A DNA stretch of 64,000 bases from Amphibalanus amphitrite (GCF_019059575.1 NW_024881533.1:1414001-1478000), one strand, 5' to 3'. Positions 47,186-58,137 are shown, numbered from the stretch's first letter. Numbers and translations are program-made. Notes: generated by a model from the letters alone, not told the origin.

Positions 47186-48019
47186 GGTAGGATAAGTTAA
47201 CGCGAACTTGTGCCAGACATTGACTAGATGTAAAGACTAGAGAGGAGTAGATGAGTTAGGTTCAGGTCGAGTAAATCACTGGGACTTTAATCGATCGAAT
47301 CAAAGTCCCAGTGATTTACTTGGCTAGGAGTGACGTCGTTCACATCCCAAGGGCTCTTTTGTGTGCGAATTTCAAGTTAATCCGAGGCGTCCCCAAGCTA
47401 GGCTGAATATGGGATGTCTTTTGACAGACACAATATCCGTGCCGAGACTTACCGAGACTCATTTACCATGCACGGTTATAGACCGAACAGAACAGTGCAA
47501 GGACAGAAGGCGGCCAACGGTGAAATGAGACCTAATTATTAGAAACTAGGCACGGCTATTCGGGGAACAAGCTCTGGGTTTCGCTTGTGATGACGAAACG
47601 TCACATTTAACATGTTAGAAATGTAAAACATCATGGATAATAAATACATAATACGTGATGAGCAATGCATACCTAAAGGATAAAGACCGCGATCGCGATG
47701 GAAACAAAGCACACTTGCAAGGGGAAACAATTAGTTATTACTGATGCAGGAGAGGAACAGAGGCGAAAGAATGATGATGCATTCAAAAATACACAATATA
47801 GGGAATAACTCATATTCACCTCGGCAGAATAGCCACAGCACCTACTTGTGGAGTCGTTGTATGTCTAAATAAATAAATAAAAAAAATCAGTAGTGAGTAA
47901 AAGCATATTCTCCACATCCCATTCATATCCATTGATACGACTATTCGCTTTGGCGTGTTGGTGTCTCTCTCACTCCCAGCCCGATGCGTACCAGATTTGT
48001 GCCACGTAAAAGCACTGCA
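47186..48019. other. Unassigned non-coding sequence
   Basis: An inverted pair of CCCAGTGATTTACT / AGTAAATCACTGGG arms lies at about 47268-47322. No gene is recognised. Confidence 0.35.
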
Positions 48020-49686
48020 AATCAAGGGTACCTTACTACTCCTGCCACGTCATCACGCACATTGTTAATTCTTGTTTAACGTCTCACACAGTCCCTCGGT
48101 CATGGAAGCTCGCAGTGATCCATCCCATCCAGAAAAATCCTAAATCTACAGAGACATCAAACTTCAGACCAATATCCATCCTTCCAACGATCGCCAAAAT
48201 CACTGAACGAGTAGTATATGAGCAACTTTTTTCCTACCTCTCAGCCCATCATCTCTTTTCCCCCAGCCAGCATGGTTTCCGAAACAACCATTCTACCGAA
48301 ACTGCACTTCTGACCTTAACTGACAGGGTTTTTGAGGCGATGGATCGACGACAGGTGGCGCTACTTTGTATGCTGGACTTGTCTAAGGCCTTTGACGTTA
48401 TACCCCACGACCGATTGCTCGTCAAACTTGAGCAGTACGGCGTCGACGTCCGCTGGTTCTCCAGTTATCTTGCCGATCACCAACAACAAGTCCAGATTCG
48501 TACACCGGACGGTCGTGGTACTCTGTCACGGCCTTTGGACAACCCCATCGGCACCTATCAGGGATCCGCGCTCGGGCCGTTGTTGTTCAACGTGTACACC
48601 ACCGATATGTCACTGTTTTTGCCGGAAGGTGCCTTGTACGATCGTTGTCTTGTACAATACTGTGATGACACGCAGCTAGCTGTACTGGGGAGTCCAGGCG
48701 ATGCCGGAGCTATGGTAACCCAGTTGGAGCGGGACCTTGCAGCTCTGTCACTCTGGTTCCGAAAAAATGGGCTCAAGATTAACGCAGATAAAACTCAGAT
48801 CATTGTTTTGGGCACAAGGCAGCAAATTCGTCAACTAGTCCCGATAGAAATCAGGTTCATGGGTACCACTACTGTGGGAACGTCCTCAGCTAAAAACCTC
48901 GGCGTCACTTTTGACGAGAGCATGACCTTCTCAAACCATGTGACTGATGTAGCCCGCCGATGCACCGGTATTCTGAGCGGCCTGAGTCACAGTAGGCACT
49001 ACCTACCGAAAAGTACGCTGGCCACTCTGGTTCAGGCTCTAGTAGTCTCATCGATCCGGTACGCCATTGTTGTCTATGGTGGATGTGGTGTCACCCAGAT
49101 GTCTCGGCTCCAGCGGCTTATCAATTTCGGTGCTCGTGTTGTGTCGGGCAAGCGGAAGTATGACCATGTAAGCGAAGTGCTGAAAGAGTTGCGGTGGCTC
49201 TCGGCCGAGAATATGTGGCGTCTACAGTCTGTCACGCTATTAAAGAAAATCCTCGAGACAGGAGAGCCCGAAGCCCTATCCAACGCGATTGTGTCGCGAG
49301 GTAGCGTGCATGGGCGTGACACGCGTCAGTCCCACCTGCTCGATTTACCCGTGATTAGAACGGAATCCGGGCGCCGCCGGTTCCTATACGCCACTGTATC
49401 GCAGTATAACGCTCTGCCTCAGGCGCTGCGCAATCTCGGTCACAGGCTCTTTCGGAGGGAGTATCGGAAGCTCCTACTGCGTGAGCAACACGGCGACCCG
49501 GCCAGTGTGTAGCGGCGCGGTGGCGCAAATGTGAATATGTGTGCAAATGTGATGCGTGTGTGTTGTGTGTAATGTTGTGCCCACCTCATTCGTTTCACCT
49601 GACTCGGCAGCCAATAATAGCCATTTTCGGATGGATCGGCTTGCCACGATAAGTACAATACAATACAATACAATACAATACAATAC
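48020..49686 (+). mobile_element. 5'-truncated CR1/L2-group LINE with ATACA tail
   Basis: The element spans the end of the pre-RT region to the 3' end. It terminates in about six AATAC units (49655-49686), a simple-repeat tail as seen in several LINE clades instead of poly-A. Endonuclease is missing. The coding frame can be read upstream of the first annotated codon (HIVNSCL...VPRSWKLA, about 48058-48114). Confidence 0.8.
48115..49512 (+). CDS. LINE reverse transcriptase (truncated at N terminus)
   Basis: An open frame of 465 residues has non-LTR reverse-transcriptase blocks in order: NFRPISILPTIAKITERVV, QHGFRNNHSTETALL, LLCMLDLSKAFDVIPHDRLL, YQGSALGPLLFNVYTTDM, the catalytic QYCDDTQL (Tyr-Cys-Asp-Asp instead of the usual Tyr-Ala-Asp-Asp), LKINADKTQIIVLG, then the C-terminal thumb ending in FRREYRKLLLRE. 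The frame has no stop to 49512, so this copy is younger than the other LINE relics. There is no true start codon; the open frame begins inside the domain. It may lack activity without an endonuclease. It resembles the CR1/L2 group by the STETALL and DLSKAFD motifs. Confidence 0.9.
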   Translation: MIHPIQKNPKSTETSNFRPISILPTIAKITERVVYEQLFSYLSAHHLFSPSQHGFRNNHSTETALLTLTDRVFEAMDRRQVALLCMLDLSKAFDVIPHDRLLVKLEQYGVDVRWFSSYLADHQQQVQIRTPDGRGTLSRPLDNPIGTYQGSALGPLLFNVYTTDMSLFLPEGALYDRCLVQYCDDTQLAVLGSPGDAGAMVTQLERDLAALSLWFRKNGLKINADKTQIIVLGTRQQIRQLVPIEIRFMGTTTVGTSSAKNLGVTFDESMTFSNHVTDVARRCTGILSGLSHSRHYLPKSTLATLVQALVVSSIRYAIVVYGGCGVTQMSRLQRLINFGARVVSGKRKYDHVSEVLKELRWLSAENMWRLQSVTLLKKILETGEPEALSNAIVSRGSVHGRDTRQSHLLDLPVIRTESGRRRFLYATVSQYNALPQALRNLGHRLFRREYRKLLLREQHGDPASV

Positions 49687-49689
49687 CAG

Positions 49690-50559
49690 TAAGATCCAAT
49701 GGTAGCCTTGTATTAGCCTCCGCGCTACATAGCTCTGGAATTCGGATCACTCCCCGGCGGGCCATACCTCCAAAAGCGCACAACATTGTGGCCGATGCGA
49801 CCGGTCATAGATTATGCACATCCTTCGCACAAATCATTTTCACACGAAACTAGGATGAAGGTACACAATTTCTACAAAAATGTGTATCACCTTCAACTTT
49901 GGCGCAGGTTAATAAGTGTGGTTTCAATCATTGCTCCCTCATATCGCATTAATACATCATAACGTGTTCGTAATATCGCACGTACTTGTAACTCAGAAAC
50001 GTTAGCAAGTTGCTGCTATCAGCGAAACACTGTTGGCAGATTTCATCCTCCATTCCAGTCCCCGTTCACATACGTCACTTTATCACACGATAGACCAGCC
50101 ACGGACAAGTCTCAAAGCACGCCAAGGGGAACGAAACGGAGTGGGATTCCCGAGTAACAGCACGGGACCAATAACTGCGGCGGAACTCGCTGTGTAGTGT
50201 GTACTATCGCCCGGCCCGAAGTCAATGCTTCCCTGTAACGAATTGCTCCCTGAACAAGACATCGTCCAAAGATATACATCAAACAAATCCCACTCGACAC
50301 CGAAAACTCAAAGCAAATATTCCATCCTACCAGCTCGGCACATTCTAAAAAAACAAACTTGAAACTAAATCCAATCACGACACACAAAACGTGCAATTGA
50401 GTTAGACCCATTGAAAGAACACCTTCAGTCCGCTGCGAGCAGGCACAACACTGCAGCTGCATTTATCAGGCTAGGGTCGGCGCCAGCTCACCGCAGAGGG
50501 GCGACACCGCACCGAGTGGCACACTAAGGGCACGAGGACCCCGCTGAGTCCAGCCGACA
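49690..50559. other. Intergenic; probable 3' flank of the TMEM183 homologue
   Basis: Mixed composition with no repeat ends recognised. The portion next to 50560 is the likely 3' UTR of the minus-strand gene. No clear AATAAA was located. Confidence 0.35.
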
Positions 50560-51579
50560 TCAGCTGGGCGCCGGCACCGCACTCTCCTTCCCGGCCAGCA
50601 TGTGCTTGTGGAACACCTCGTGGAACTCGTCGTGCCACCAGTGCACCAGCCGGAACGAGTTGACGGGGGCCAGTACCAGCACCCGGCTGAGGTAGGCGGC
50701 CGGCGCGCGGCAACCGCCCTCCCGGTACCCCGTCTGCGTGAACACGATGCTCATCTTCTGCTGCATGCCCGTCGTCATGGTGACGGACACACTGTGCACC
50801 ACGTGGCCGAACACGGCCGGCAGCTGGCTGGTGCCGTGCGCGCGCACCAGCAGACACGTGGTGCCCTCGTCGGCGTTCTCAAAGAGCAGCTCGCGCGCCA
50901 GCCGCACGTCGCGACAGGATGGCGGCGCCAGTCGCTGGTGGAACTGGCTCACCGGTCGCCGGAACACCAGGCAGTACAGCCAGAAGTCGCCGCCGGCCGG
51001 TGCGCGGCCCATGTTGATGCACTGGGCGCCCACCAGCCGGCACGTGTCGGTACTGTCGGCGGCGCGGCGGCGCAGCGCGCGCAGCGGCCCGTACAGCCGA
51101 TGCAGCGCGCGCACCACGGCCGCCCGGCAGCCGCGCTGCTCCTGCACGAAATCGGGCGCCGCCAGCAGACCGAGCGGCGTCGGCGGGGCGCACCAGTGCC
51201 AGTAGAGGCGCACCCAGAACTGGCGCGTCAGCGTGCTCCGGTACGCGTCGCGGCAGATGGCCGCGAACCGCGCCACGTCCTCGGGCGCCACGTGACGGCC
51301 GATCAGGTACCACAGCTCGGGCGGGTAGCGGCGGCCGGCGCCGCGCTCAGCCCGCCCGCCACCGGCGTGCCACAGCCCGCCGCCGCCGGCCGAGTCGGCG
51401 TGCCGGTCGGGCGGCTCGTCGACCACGTCCTCCCAGCAGTCGGGCACGTCCGTCCTGGGGGCGCGCGCCTTCCGCAGCCGCGCCACCGGCAGTCGGGCGT
51501 CGGCGCTGTCGGCCAGCGTCAGCTCCCCAGCCGGCTGACAGGAGCGGCGCGAGCGTGGCCCGCTCCAGCGCCGGGGCAT
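50560..51579 (-). CDS. TMEM183: TMEM183 homologue, single exon
   Basis: Codes for 339 residues without an intron. The start at 51579 gives MPRRWSGPRSRR, matching the MPKRGKR-type start of vertebrate TMEM183 after its short extension; the longer open frame upstream has no ATG. Family landmarks in order: LADSADA (22-28), the acidic DCWEDVVDEP (47-56), an F-box-like segment YPPELWYLIGRHVAPEDVAR to FWVRLYWHW (85-129), a Leu/Arg-rich linker, a hydrophobic stretch LPAVFGHVVHSVSVTMTTGM (253-272) where the membrane span lies in the family, and the conserved end APVNSFRLVHWWHDEF (304-319). The molecular role of TMEM183 is not established. The membrane segment here is weakly hydrophobic, with two His and several Ser/Thr. 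Vertebrate TMEM183A has introns, so the single exon could be an old retrocopy or intron loss. Confidence 0.85.
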   Translation of the reverse strand: MPRRWSGPRSRRSCQPAGELTLADSADARLPVARLRKARAPRTDVPDCWEDVVDEPPDRHADSAGGGGLWHAGGGRAERGAGRRYPPELWYLIGRHVAPEDVARFAAICRDAYRSTLTRQFWVRLYWHWCAPPTPLGLLAAPDFVQEQRGCRAAVVRALHRLYGPLRALRRRAADSTDTCRLVGAQCINMGRAPAGGDFWLYCLVFRRPVSQFHQRLAPPSCRDVRLARELLFENADEGTTCLLVRAHGTSQLPAVFGHVVHSVSVTMTTGMQQKMSIVFTQTGYREGGCRAPAAYLSRVLVLAPVNSFRLVHWWHDEFHEVFHKHMLAGKESAVPAPS

Positions 51580-54285
51580 CGAGACGACGACGAGCGCCGC
51601 GTCAAGCCCGGTGCGGCCGACGGGCTCTGCCGGCTCACTGCCGACGGGCCTTGTGGCACCGGCACTGCTCACTTACGAATAATAATGATTTGTTTTATAC
51701 CTGCTATAAAATTCTATGGGAGTTACCTAGCACATTATAAAAAAATATGCAGTATGAAATGGTGATTTCAGTAGAATCTGTACCTTGATGGAGTTTCGAC
51801 GCAAGGTTTAGGTACTTCTGATGTCCTCTGCAATGGTATCACATTCAAAAGTATGGTAGCAGCTTTCAACTACTGCTGAGGGAACATATTGAGCAATATC
51901 TTACAACATTTAGCAAAATAATCAATTCTTTAGCAAACACTGTTGAAGTTCAGCAGCTTGTACTTTGTTACTTGATCACCTGAAAAAGAATATCACTTAT
52001 CAGAAAGCCTCAAATAGTGGAAATAGTCATCACAAATAAAAAAGGGATCAGGTCCTTTTCTTTTTGCACCCTCTAAAAACTGGACAAATTGGCAAAAATG
52101 AAATAAGAACATGAAAGGAAAGGACACATCCTCCCCAGCATAAATTTTGAAAAGTGAGATTACTCATCAATACTTGTAATACTTTTTACACAAAACATTT
52201 ATAAGTTACCTATCTCCACTCCAACCAGCCATTGATTCAGGTAACATGAGGTTACATTAGGTATGGTAAGGTCAGGTTAGATTAGCTTTGTTATTTCTAC
52301 TTGTAGTGTACCTACCTGCTCTTTTTAGGAGTTAATGATTGTTTACACAATTTTCTAGGTAAATATATGGTTTTTGACAATATGGCATAGTTTCTATTTT
52401 GAGCCTAGGCCAGGGTGCAAAAAGATGACAAGTACTGGTAGTATTTGCCATTTTCGTTACCTAGCTGTAATATTTCATAGAGCCACCTAATCTTAACACC
52501 TTGCTTATTTTCTAATGTAATGTAATGTTTGCCATATTTGAAGCATAGCAATATCTATTAAATTATTGCTAAGTTCCAATTACAATGAAGCCTCATATCC
52601 AGTACATCAAGAGCCAACAGGATCTATAATCCTATTCCAAGCAGCCAGGGAGCAGCAAGGTCATGAGCCTTGCCTAGAGGGGTGTTCACGGGCACCGCAA
52701 ATTGCTGAGTGTGGTGTGTGCGGTGTGTGCAGCAGGCATGGGGGTCAGGGTAGGGGATGGGTAGGCAGTTCTGACATCACGGCTGAGTGAGGTGGACGGT
52801 CCCCTGTGGCCCATTCCGACCGACCACAGCGGTCGCTGTCAGCTGTGTGTGGTGACGGAAGGCTGACGTTGTTGAGTGTTGACATAGGGACGCAGTGAGC
52901 AGAGCTCACAGCCTGTGTACGGTCCGACCGCACACTGACACGGCCCGTGAACAGCCCTCAGGAAATGGGAATCAAACCCAGCCTGGATGACTGTCAACTG
53001 AAACCTGAGGCAAGCATCTTGCACCCAGACTGAGACCAACATACCCTCGAAAATATTGCTTGTGAAGCTGATGTTCTTTTACGCCAAAATTATTACCAAA
53101 TAACATCAAAACTATCAACAAATTACGCACAAAATCTCGGTAGAGGACCTTCGTGTTTCCGACCGAACTTGCAGAAGTAATTCGGAAAAATAAATGCTGA
53201 AAAATGGGTACCTTAATTTCGTGGAAATTCGATTCAAATCGTTACCTATGCCCCTGATCGCTAGCTTTCACGGCGTGTGCCGCTTGTTATTTTTTGCGGC
53301 ATATCTCGACATTTAATAGCGCATCTGTGACATACATCGCAGCTCACAGTCACAAAATTATCATAAGAGCTTATTTCAATGTAAACACCATTGAATCACG
53401 TCAGCCACTAGTTCAACGGAGAGAACGATGGCTATTTGCTACACAATACGATTTATTACTCATTCGTTTTGCTAACAGGTACCTGATAAGACAGCCTTTT
53501 TTCTCGATGACGGGCGACAGCTCTCTATACCGTGTGGCATGCGGCCGCTGATCACTCAGACGGACCAGACTGAGACGCCTCCACTCTGTTCGTCCTTCCC
53601 AAGTTCGAAGACGTATCGCCTGTCGAATTTCGATTCTAGCCCTCCCCGTTCTAGCCAGGGGAGCAAGGGTTCAAGCATTGAGGTAAAAAACGATGCCTAG
53701 GCACATCTATCTATTCATTTAAATGAATAGATGAGAATAGATCTATTCATAAATGAAATGAATACCTTTTATATATTTATATACACTGTGAGTCTACCGA
53801 CCGCGGTGCCACCACACAACTTAGAAGCTTGAGGTTTGGACGGTAGGTAGGTACCTACGTCTGATTGATATATCACGGCTCTTTTTGCGTCTTGCGGCTG
53901 CATGGTTTAGTGTCAACCGTCCTTCAATGGTTTATACCCTGCCTCGACCCCCTGGCTGAGGTAACTGACTTACTTTACTCACCTACTATAGACTATGTCT
54001 AGCCTGAGTGTGAAATAACGCCTGTTATCTATCACCATTCCATCGCTCACACAGTCGCACATTTTACTGTTCCATCCCATAGATACCAGCTCACATTTCA
54101 CCGTCAGAACTCCCATCCCACCGGCCACCCGACATGCGACCACACATCCCATTTCACTTCACAACTCACAGCGCACCGCTACGGGTTTAGCAATTTCATA
54201 AAATGTGGATTGCGGAAATGCCCAGTTAGTAGCTAGCAAACACTATAAATATCGGACAAACTCGGCTGGCGCGGCTCGGCCGGCG
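51580..54285. other. Intergenic, mostly unassigned
   Basis: The part near 51580-51680 is probably the 5' UTR/promoter of the TMEM183 homologue. The rest is AT-rich with no recognised repeat ends. GC-rich islands lie at about 52640-52980. Near 53715-53765 there is a short inverted arrangement of ATGAATAGAT units. Confidence 0.35.
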
Positions 54286-54560
54286 TCACTCGGCGGTGAT
54301 TGGCTGAGCGGCGCTGACGTCACTGGCCCGCCGGTCGCCGTCCTCCCAGACCAGCCGGCAGCCGAGGCGGGCCGCGAGCGCGTCGGCCACGAGCGGCGCC
54401 GCCTCTGCCACGGCCACCGGGCGACCCAGCTCGGCCGTCAGCGAGGTGACGAACTTGTCGGCGATGCCGCACGGCACGATGTGCCGGAACCAGTCGAGGT
54501 CGACGGAGCAGTTGAGCGCCAGGCCGTGCGAGCTCAGCACGCGCTGCGTCAGGTGAATCC
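54286..54560 (-). CDS. LIPT2: LIPT2 exon 3
   Basis: The exon begins after acceptor ACAG (54561-54564) and encodes GIHLTQRVLSSHGLALNCSV and the catalytic PCGI segment. Stop TGA is at 54288-54286. Confidence 0.92.
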
Positions 54561-57400
54561 CTGTCGGCGACACGGCAGCTCCGTCAGAAGACCGCCGCAC
54601 CGCGGACGGTAGGTACACAACGACGCACGGAAATATAGCACTGTGAGAGCCAATGGGGATTGGAAACAACATCATTGAAAAATGCGAACAAAACACTACA
54701 TTGTAGCAATGAAACTCACCAGTAAAAAACATTGGTTCGATTTTTTTTCACTGTAGTGTCGTAACTAACACATGCGCAAATACAATATCGAGGACCTCTG
54801 TGAGGCCATCGGTATCCCAGGTGAGTGAGTACCGTCTCGGTCAGTTCAGTTCAGTACCGTTTCAGTTCAGTACCGTTTCGGTTCAGTACCGTTTCGGTTC
54901 AGTACCGTCTCGGTCAGTTCAGTTCAGTGCCGTTTCAGTTCAGTACCGTTTCAGTTCAGTACCGTTTCGGTTCAGTACCGTTTCGGTTCAGTACCGTCTC
55001 GGTCAGTTCAGTTCAGTGCCGTTTCAGGTGAGCACAGTCTCAGTCAGCTAAGTACCGTCTCAAACAGGTGAGCACCCTCTCGGTCAGTTCAGTGCCGTAT
55101 TGGTCACTTCGGTACCGTCCCGGTCAGTTCAGTACCATCTCGGTCAGTTCAGTACCGTCTCAGACAGGTGAGTACCGTCTCGGTCAGGGTCAGTTCAGTA
55201 CCGTCTCGGTCAGGGTCAGTTCAGTACCATCTCGGTGAGTTCAGTACCGTCTCAGGCAGGTCACTACCGTCTCGGTCAGTTCAGTACCGTATTGGTCAGT
55301 TCAGTACCGTCTCGGTCAGTTCAGTACCCTCTCGGTCAGTTCAGTACCCTCTCGGTCAGTTCAGTACCGTCTCGGTCAGTTCAGTGCCCTCTCGGTCAGT
55401 TCAGTACCGACTCAGTTCAGTACCGTATCGGTCAGTTCAGTACCATCTCGGTCAGTTCAGTACCGTCTCAGACAGGTGAGTACCGTTTCGGTCAGTTCAG
55501 TTCAGTACCGTTTCAGTTCAGTACCGTTTCGGTTCAGTACCGTCTCGGTCAGTTCAGTTCAGTGCCGTTTCAGGTGGGCACAGTCTCAGTCAGCTAAGTA
55601 CCGTCTCAAACAGGTGAGTACCCTCTCGGTCAGTTCAGTGCCGTATTGGTCACTTCGGTACCGTCCCGGTCAGTTCAGTACCATCTCGGTCAGTTCAGTA
55701 CCATCTCGGTCAGTTCAGTACCGTCTCAGACAGGTGAGTACCGTCTCGGTCAGGGTCAGTTCAGTACCGTCTCGGTCAGTTCAGTACCGTCTCGGTCCAG
55801 TAACGTCTCGGTTCAGTACCGTCTCGGCCAGTTCAGTAGTCAGTACCGTCTCGGTCAGCTCAGTACCGTCTTGGTCAATTCAGTTTCGTCTCAGTTCCGT
55901 ACAGTCTCGGTCAGTTCAGTTCAGTACCGTCTCGGTTCAGTACCGTCTCGGTCAGTTCAGTACCGTCTCGGTCAGTACAGTACCGTCTTGGTTCAGTTCA
56001 GCACCGTCTTGGTCAGTTCAGTACCGTCCCGGTCAGTTCAGTACCATCTCGGTGAGTTCAGTACCGTCTCAGGCAGGTCACTACCGTCTCCGTCAGTTCA
56101 GTACCGTCTCGGTCAGTTTAGTACCGTATTGGTCAGTTCAGTACCGTCTCGGTCAGTTCAGTACCGTCCCGGTCAGTTCAGTACCATCTCGGTCAGTTCA
56201 GTACCGTCTCAGTTCAGTACCGTCTCGGTCAGTTCAGTACCGTCTCAGTTCAGTACCGTCTCGGGTCACGGGCGAGAACCGCCTGGATCAGATGACTGAT
56301 GAGTTCCATCTCGGCCGAGTACCGTCTCAGACAGGTGACTACCGTCTCAGTCCGTTGCAGGTGGGTGGGTACTGTTGTACCCGCTCGGCCCCGTCACGTC
56401 ACTTACCGAGCGCGCAGACCTTGTTGTCGCCCACCCAGACGCCCGTGTGCGGAGAGGTGGCCGCCGGCACACCGAGCTGACCGCAGACGTTGATGATGGC
56501 CTGCTCCAGGAGGCAGACGTACCTGGAGGCAGAGAGGGCAGCCGACACCACTCAGAGATCAGAGACACAGCGCGGGCTGCAGTGAGCCAACGGCCGCACT
56601 ACGGACGCATCGGCCGGACTATGTTCACGCACGCTTTTAACACATGATGGATGCATAGTTATTAGTTTCCCTCCATCTTTAAGCACTTATACACCTGTGC
56701 CTAGTACGATATCCAGCCGACCCCTATGCGTGTGCCGCGTTTACTATTTCGCTTTCTTACTTTGTGAAGCCGGTATCACTCATCATTTCCCACGTTCCCT
56801 TATTTCACCTTTTGCAGTCAGAGACCGTGTATCGTCCTTACCCACTGGGACTGGGACGCCCAGTCTGCCGTGAATTGTCCTCACCCGCTGGGGCTGGGAC
56901 GCCCTGTCTGCTGTGTATCGTCCTTAGTCCTTACCCGCTGGGACCGGGACGCCCTGTCTGCTGTGTATCGTCCTTACCCGCTGGGACTGTGACGCCCTGT
57001 CTGCTGTGTATCGTCCTCACCCGCTGGGGCTGGGACGCCCTGTCTGCTGTGTGTGACTGTCTCACCTCCTGGGGCCGGGCACGCCCAGCTGTCGCAGGTT
57101 CAGCATCGGGTAGGCGACCAGCTGGCCGGGCCCGTGGAAGGTTATCAAGCCGCCGCGGCCGGTGCGCTCGAACTCGGCGCCGAGCCGGCGCAGGCGCGCC
57201 TCCTCTGCGGCGGTGTCGGCGCCCTGCTGCCGCCGGCCCACCGTGTACACGGGCGTGTGCTCCAGCAGCAGCAGCTCGTGAGGCGCCGGACCGCCCGCCG
57301 CCAGCGCCGCCTGGTGGGCCGACAGTGCTGCCCTCTGGGCGGCCAGGCCGGCCGAGTAGCTGACCAGACCCAGGTGGCGCACACGCACCAGCCGGCTCAT
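54286..57400 (-). CDS. LIPT2: Lipoyl(octanoyl) transferase 2, complement(join(54286..54560,56407..56522,57066..57400))
   Basis: LIPT2 moves the octanoyl group from mitochondrial acyl carrier protein to a lysine of the H protein (and related lipoyl domains), the first step of lipoate synthesis in mitochondria. The three exons join in frame to 241 residues, close to the human 231. Landmarks: RGGLITFHGPGQLVAYP (82-98), the family's substrate-binding loop; HTGVWVGDNKVCALG (137-151) with the catalytic Lys at about 146; and FRHIVPCGI (174-182) with the catalytic Cys at about 180. Splice sites are GTGAGA / CAG and GTAAGT / CAG. It starts 153 bp after the stop of SDHAF1 on the same strand. Intron 2 (1.85 kb) is mostly minisatellite. 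No break in the coding sequence is seen. Confidence 0.93.
54825..56345 (+). repeat. Minisatellite in LIPT2 intron 2, about 20-bp unit
   Basis: About 75 units of GGTCAGTTCAGTACCGTCTC with 16-bp and other variants. Because 20 is not a multiple of three and the unit has no stop in the plus frames, several long frames of up to 334 residues stay open simultaneously. These are not proteins. Confidence 0.95.
56407..56522 (-). CDS. LIPT2: LIPT2 exon 2
   Basis: Acceptor CTCCAG precedes 56522 and donor GTAAGT starts at 56406. It encodes YVCLLEQAIINVCGQLGVP followed by the lysine-containing GVWVGDNKVCAL. Confidence 0.92.
56840..57055 (+). repeat. Tandem repeat in LIPT2 intron 1, about 43-bp unit
   Basis: About five units of CCGCTGGGACTGGGACGCCC followed by TGTCTGCTGTGTATCGTCCT with small deletions. 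Confidence 0.85.
57066..57400 (-). CDS. LIPT2: LIPT2 exon 1
   Basis: ATG is at 57400-57398 and donor GTGAGA starts at 57065. The protein starts MSRLVRVRHLGLVSYSAGL. The N terminus has few acidic residues and several Arg, in keeping with a mitochondrial targeting sequence. Confidence 0.92.
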
Positions 57401-57553
57401 CGTGCGGTGGAGGAGTCTTTAATCTGGCAAGGGGAGCAGGCCAGCTGATAATCCGTCAGCTCGTGATGCAGTCCAAACCATGCGTTATCAGCAGTCCAAA
57501 CCGTGCTGCTGTATCCTGTAAGCCCCTAAAACCGCTCAGCTTGCAGACGCTGG

Positions 57554-57796
57554 TCACTGGTCGTCGCTGCGGAACTGGCCCATTTGCGACACGTGCGGAT
57601 CCTGGAGCATCTGCAGCTTGCGGCGGCCCTGTCGCAGCAGGAACTCGATGCGCATCACCTCGAGGCGCGGAACGTCGGCGTTGCGGCGGAACTCTGCGCG
57701 CACGGCGGCGGCGGCGCCCGGTTTATGGGCGGCGGCGCGCAGGCACTGTCGGTACAGAGCGAGCACGGAGCGCTGCAGCTCACTGTGGCGACCCAT
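57554..57796 (-). CDS. SDHAF1: Succinate dehydrogenase assembly factor 1 (LYR protein)
   Basis: SDHAF1 binds the iron-sulfur subunit SDHB in the mitochondrial matrix and recruits the HSC20/HSPA9 complex to insert its clusters. The gene encodes 80 residues starting [20 protein letters not shown]. The LYR motif is at residues 14-16, exactly as in human SDHAF1. The second conserved block, [19 protein letters not shown] (46-64), has LLR where vertebrates have LYR, and RQGRRKLQ matches the family's SDHB-binding basic stretch. At 80 residues it lacks the long C-terminal tail of the human protein (115). An upstream in-frame Met would add eight residues, but alignment favours the start at 57796. It is intronless. 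LIPT2 follows on the same strand. Confidence 0.92.
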   Translation of the reverse strand: MGRHSELQRSVLALYRQCLRAAAHKPGAAAAVRAEFRRNADVPRLEVMRIEFLLRQGRRKLQMLQDPHVSQMGQFRSDDQ

Positions 57797-58137
57797 GGCC
57801 CATGGCCGGCGGATCTGCAACGGCCAGACGGCGGACGGTCACCGCTTAGCCCCGGGCCGGGGCGGCAGGCGGTCAGCGCCTCAGCACCGGGGCGGGACGG
57901 TGACCGGTCACCGCACAGCGCCGGGGCGGGACGGTGACCGGTCACCGCACAGCGCCGGGCTGGGTGGGTGCCGCAGCTGGCGGGAACAGCCAATCACGGA
58001 CGGACAAAGGTGATAAGAGCCGACAAATGAAAGCAACTCTGTTTGGGAAAACTGCGAAAACGGCGCTGATATGCATGCATGGCGCCTAGCACCTTTGCTT
58101 TTACAAACATCATGATGCATGTTGGTAAGAAGACATT
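57797..58137. other. 5' flank of SDHAF1 with short GC-rich tandem repeat
   Basis: Two to three copies of a roughly 37-bp unit with GGGACGGTGACCGGTCACCG and ACAGCGCCGG occupy 57880-57960, including the palindrome GGTGACCGGTCACC. This is the likely promoter region of the SDHAF1-LIPT2 pair. Confidence 0.5.

Noticed and set aside
51580-51672. Longer start for TMEM183
   Set aside because: The upstream extension has no ATG; the start at 51579 aligns with the conserved N-terminal motif.
50602-51765. 387-residue plus-strand open frame opposite TMEM183
   Set aside because: It is a high-GC antisense shadow; the minus strand has recognisable TMEM183 motifs in order.
54825-56345. CRISPR-like array
   Set aside because: Units are contiguous without unique spacers and the DNA is a eukaryotic intron.
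55476-56480. 334-residue plus-strand open frame
   Set aside because: It lies in the intron minisatellite of LIPT2 on the opposite strand; several frames are open at once because the unit lacks stops.
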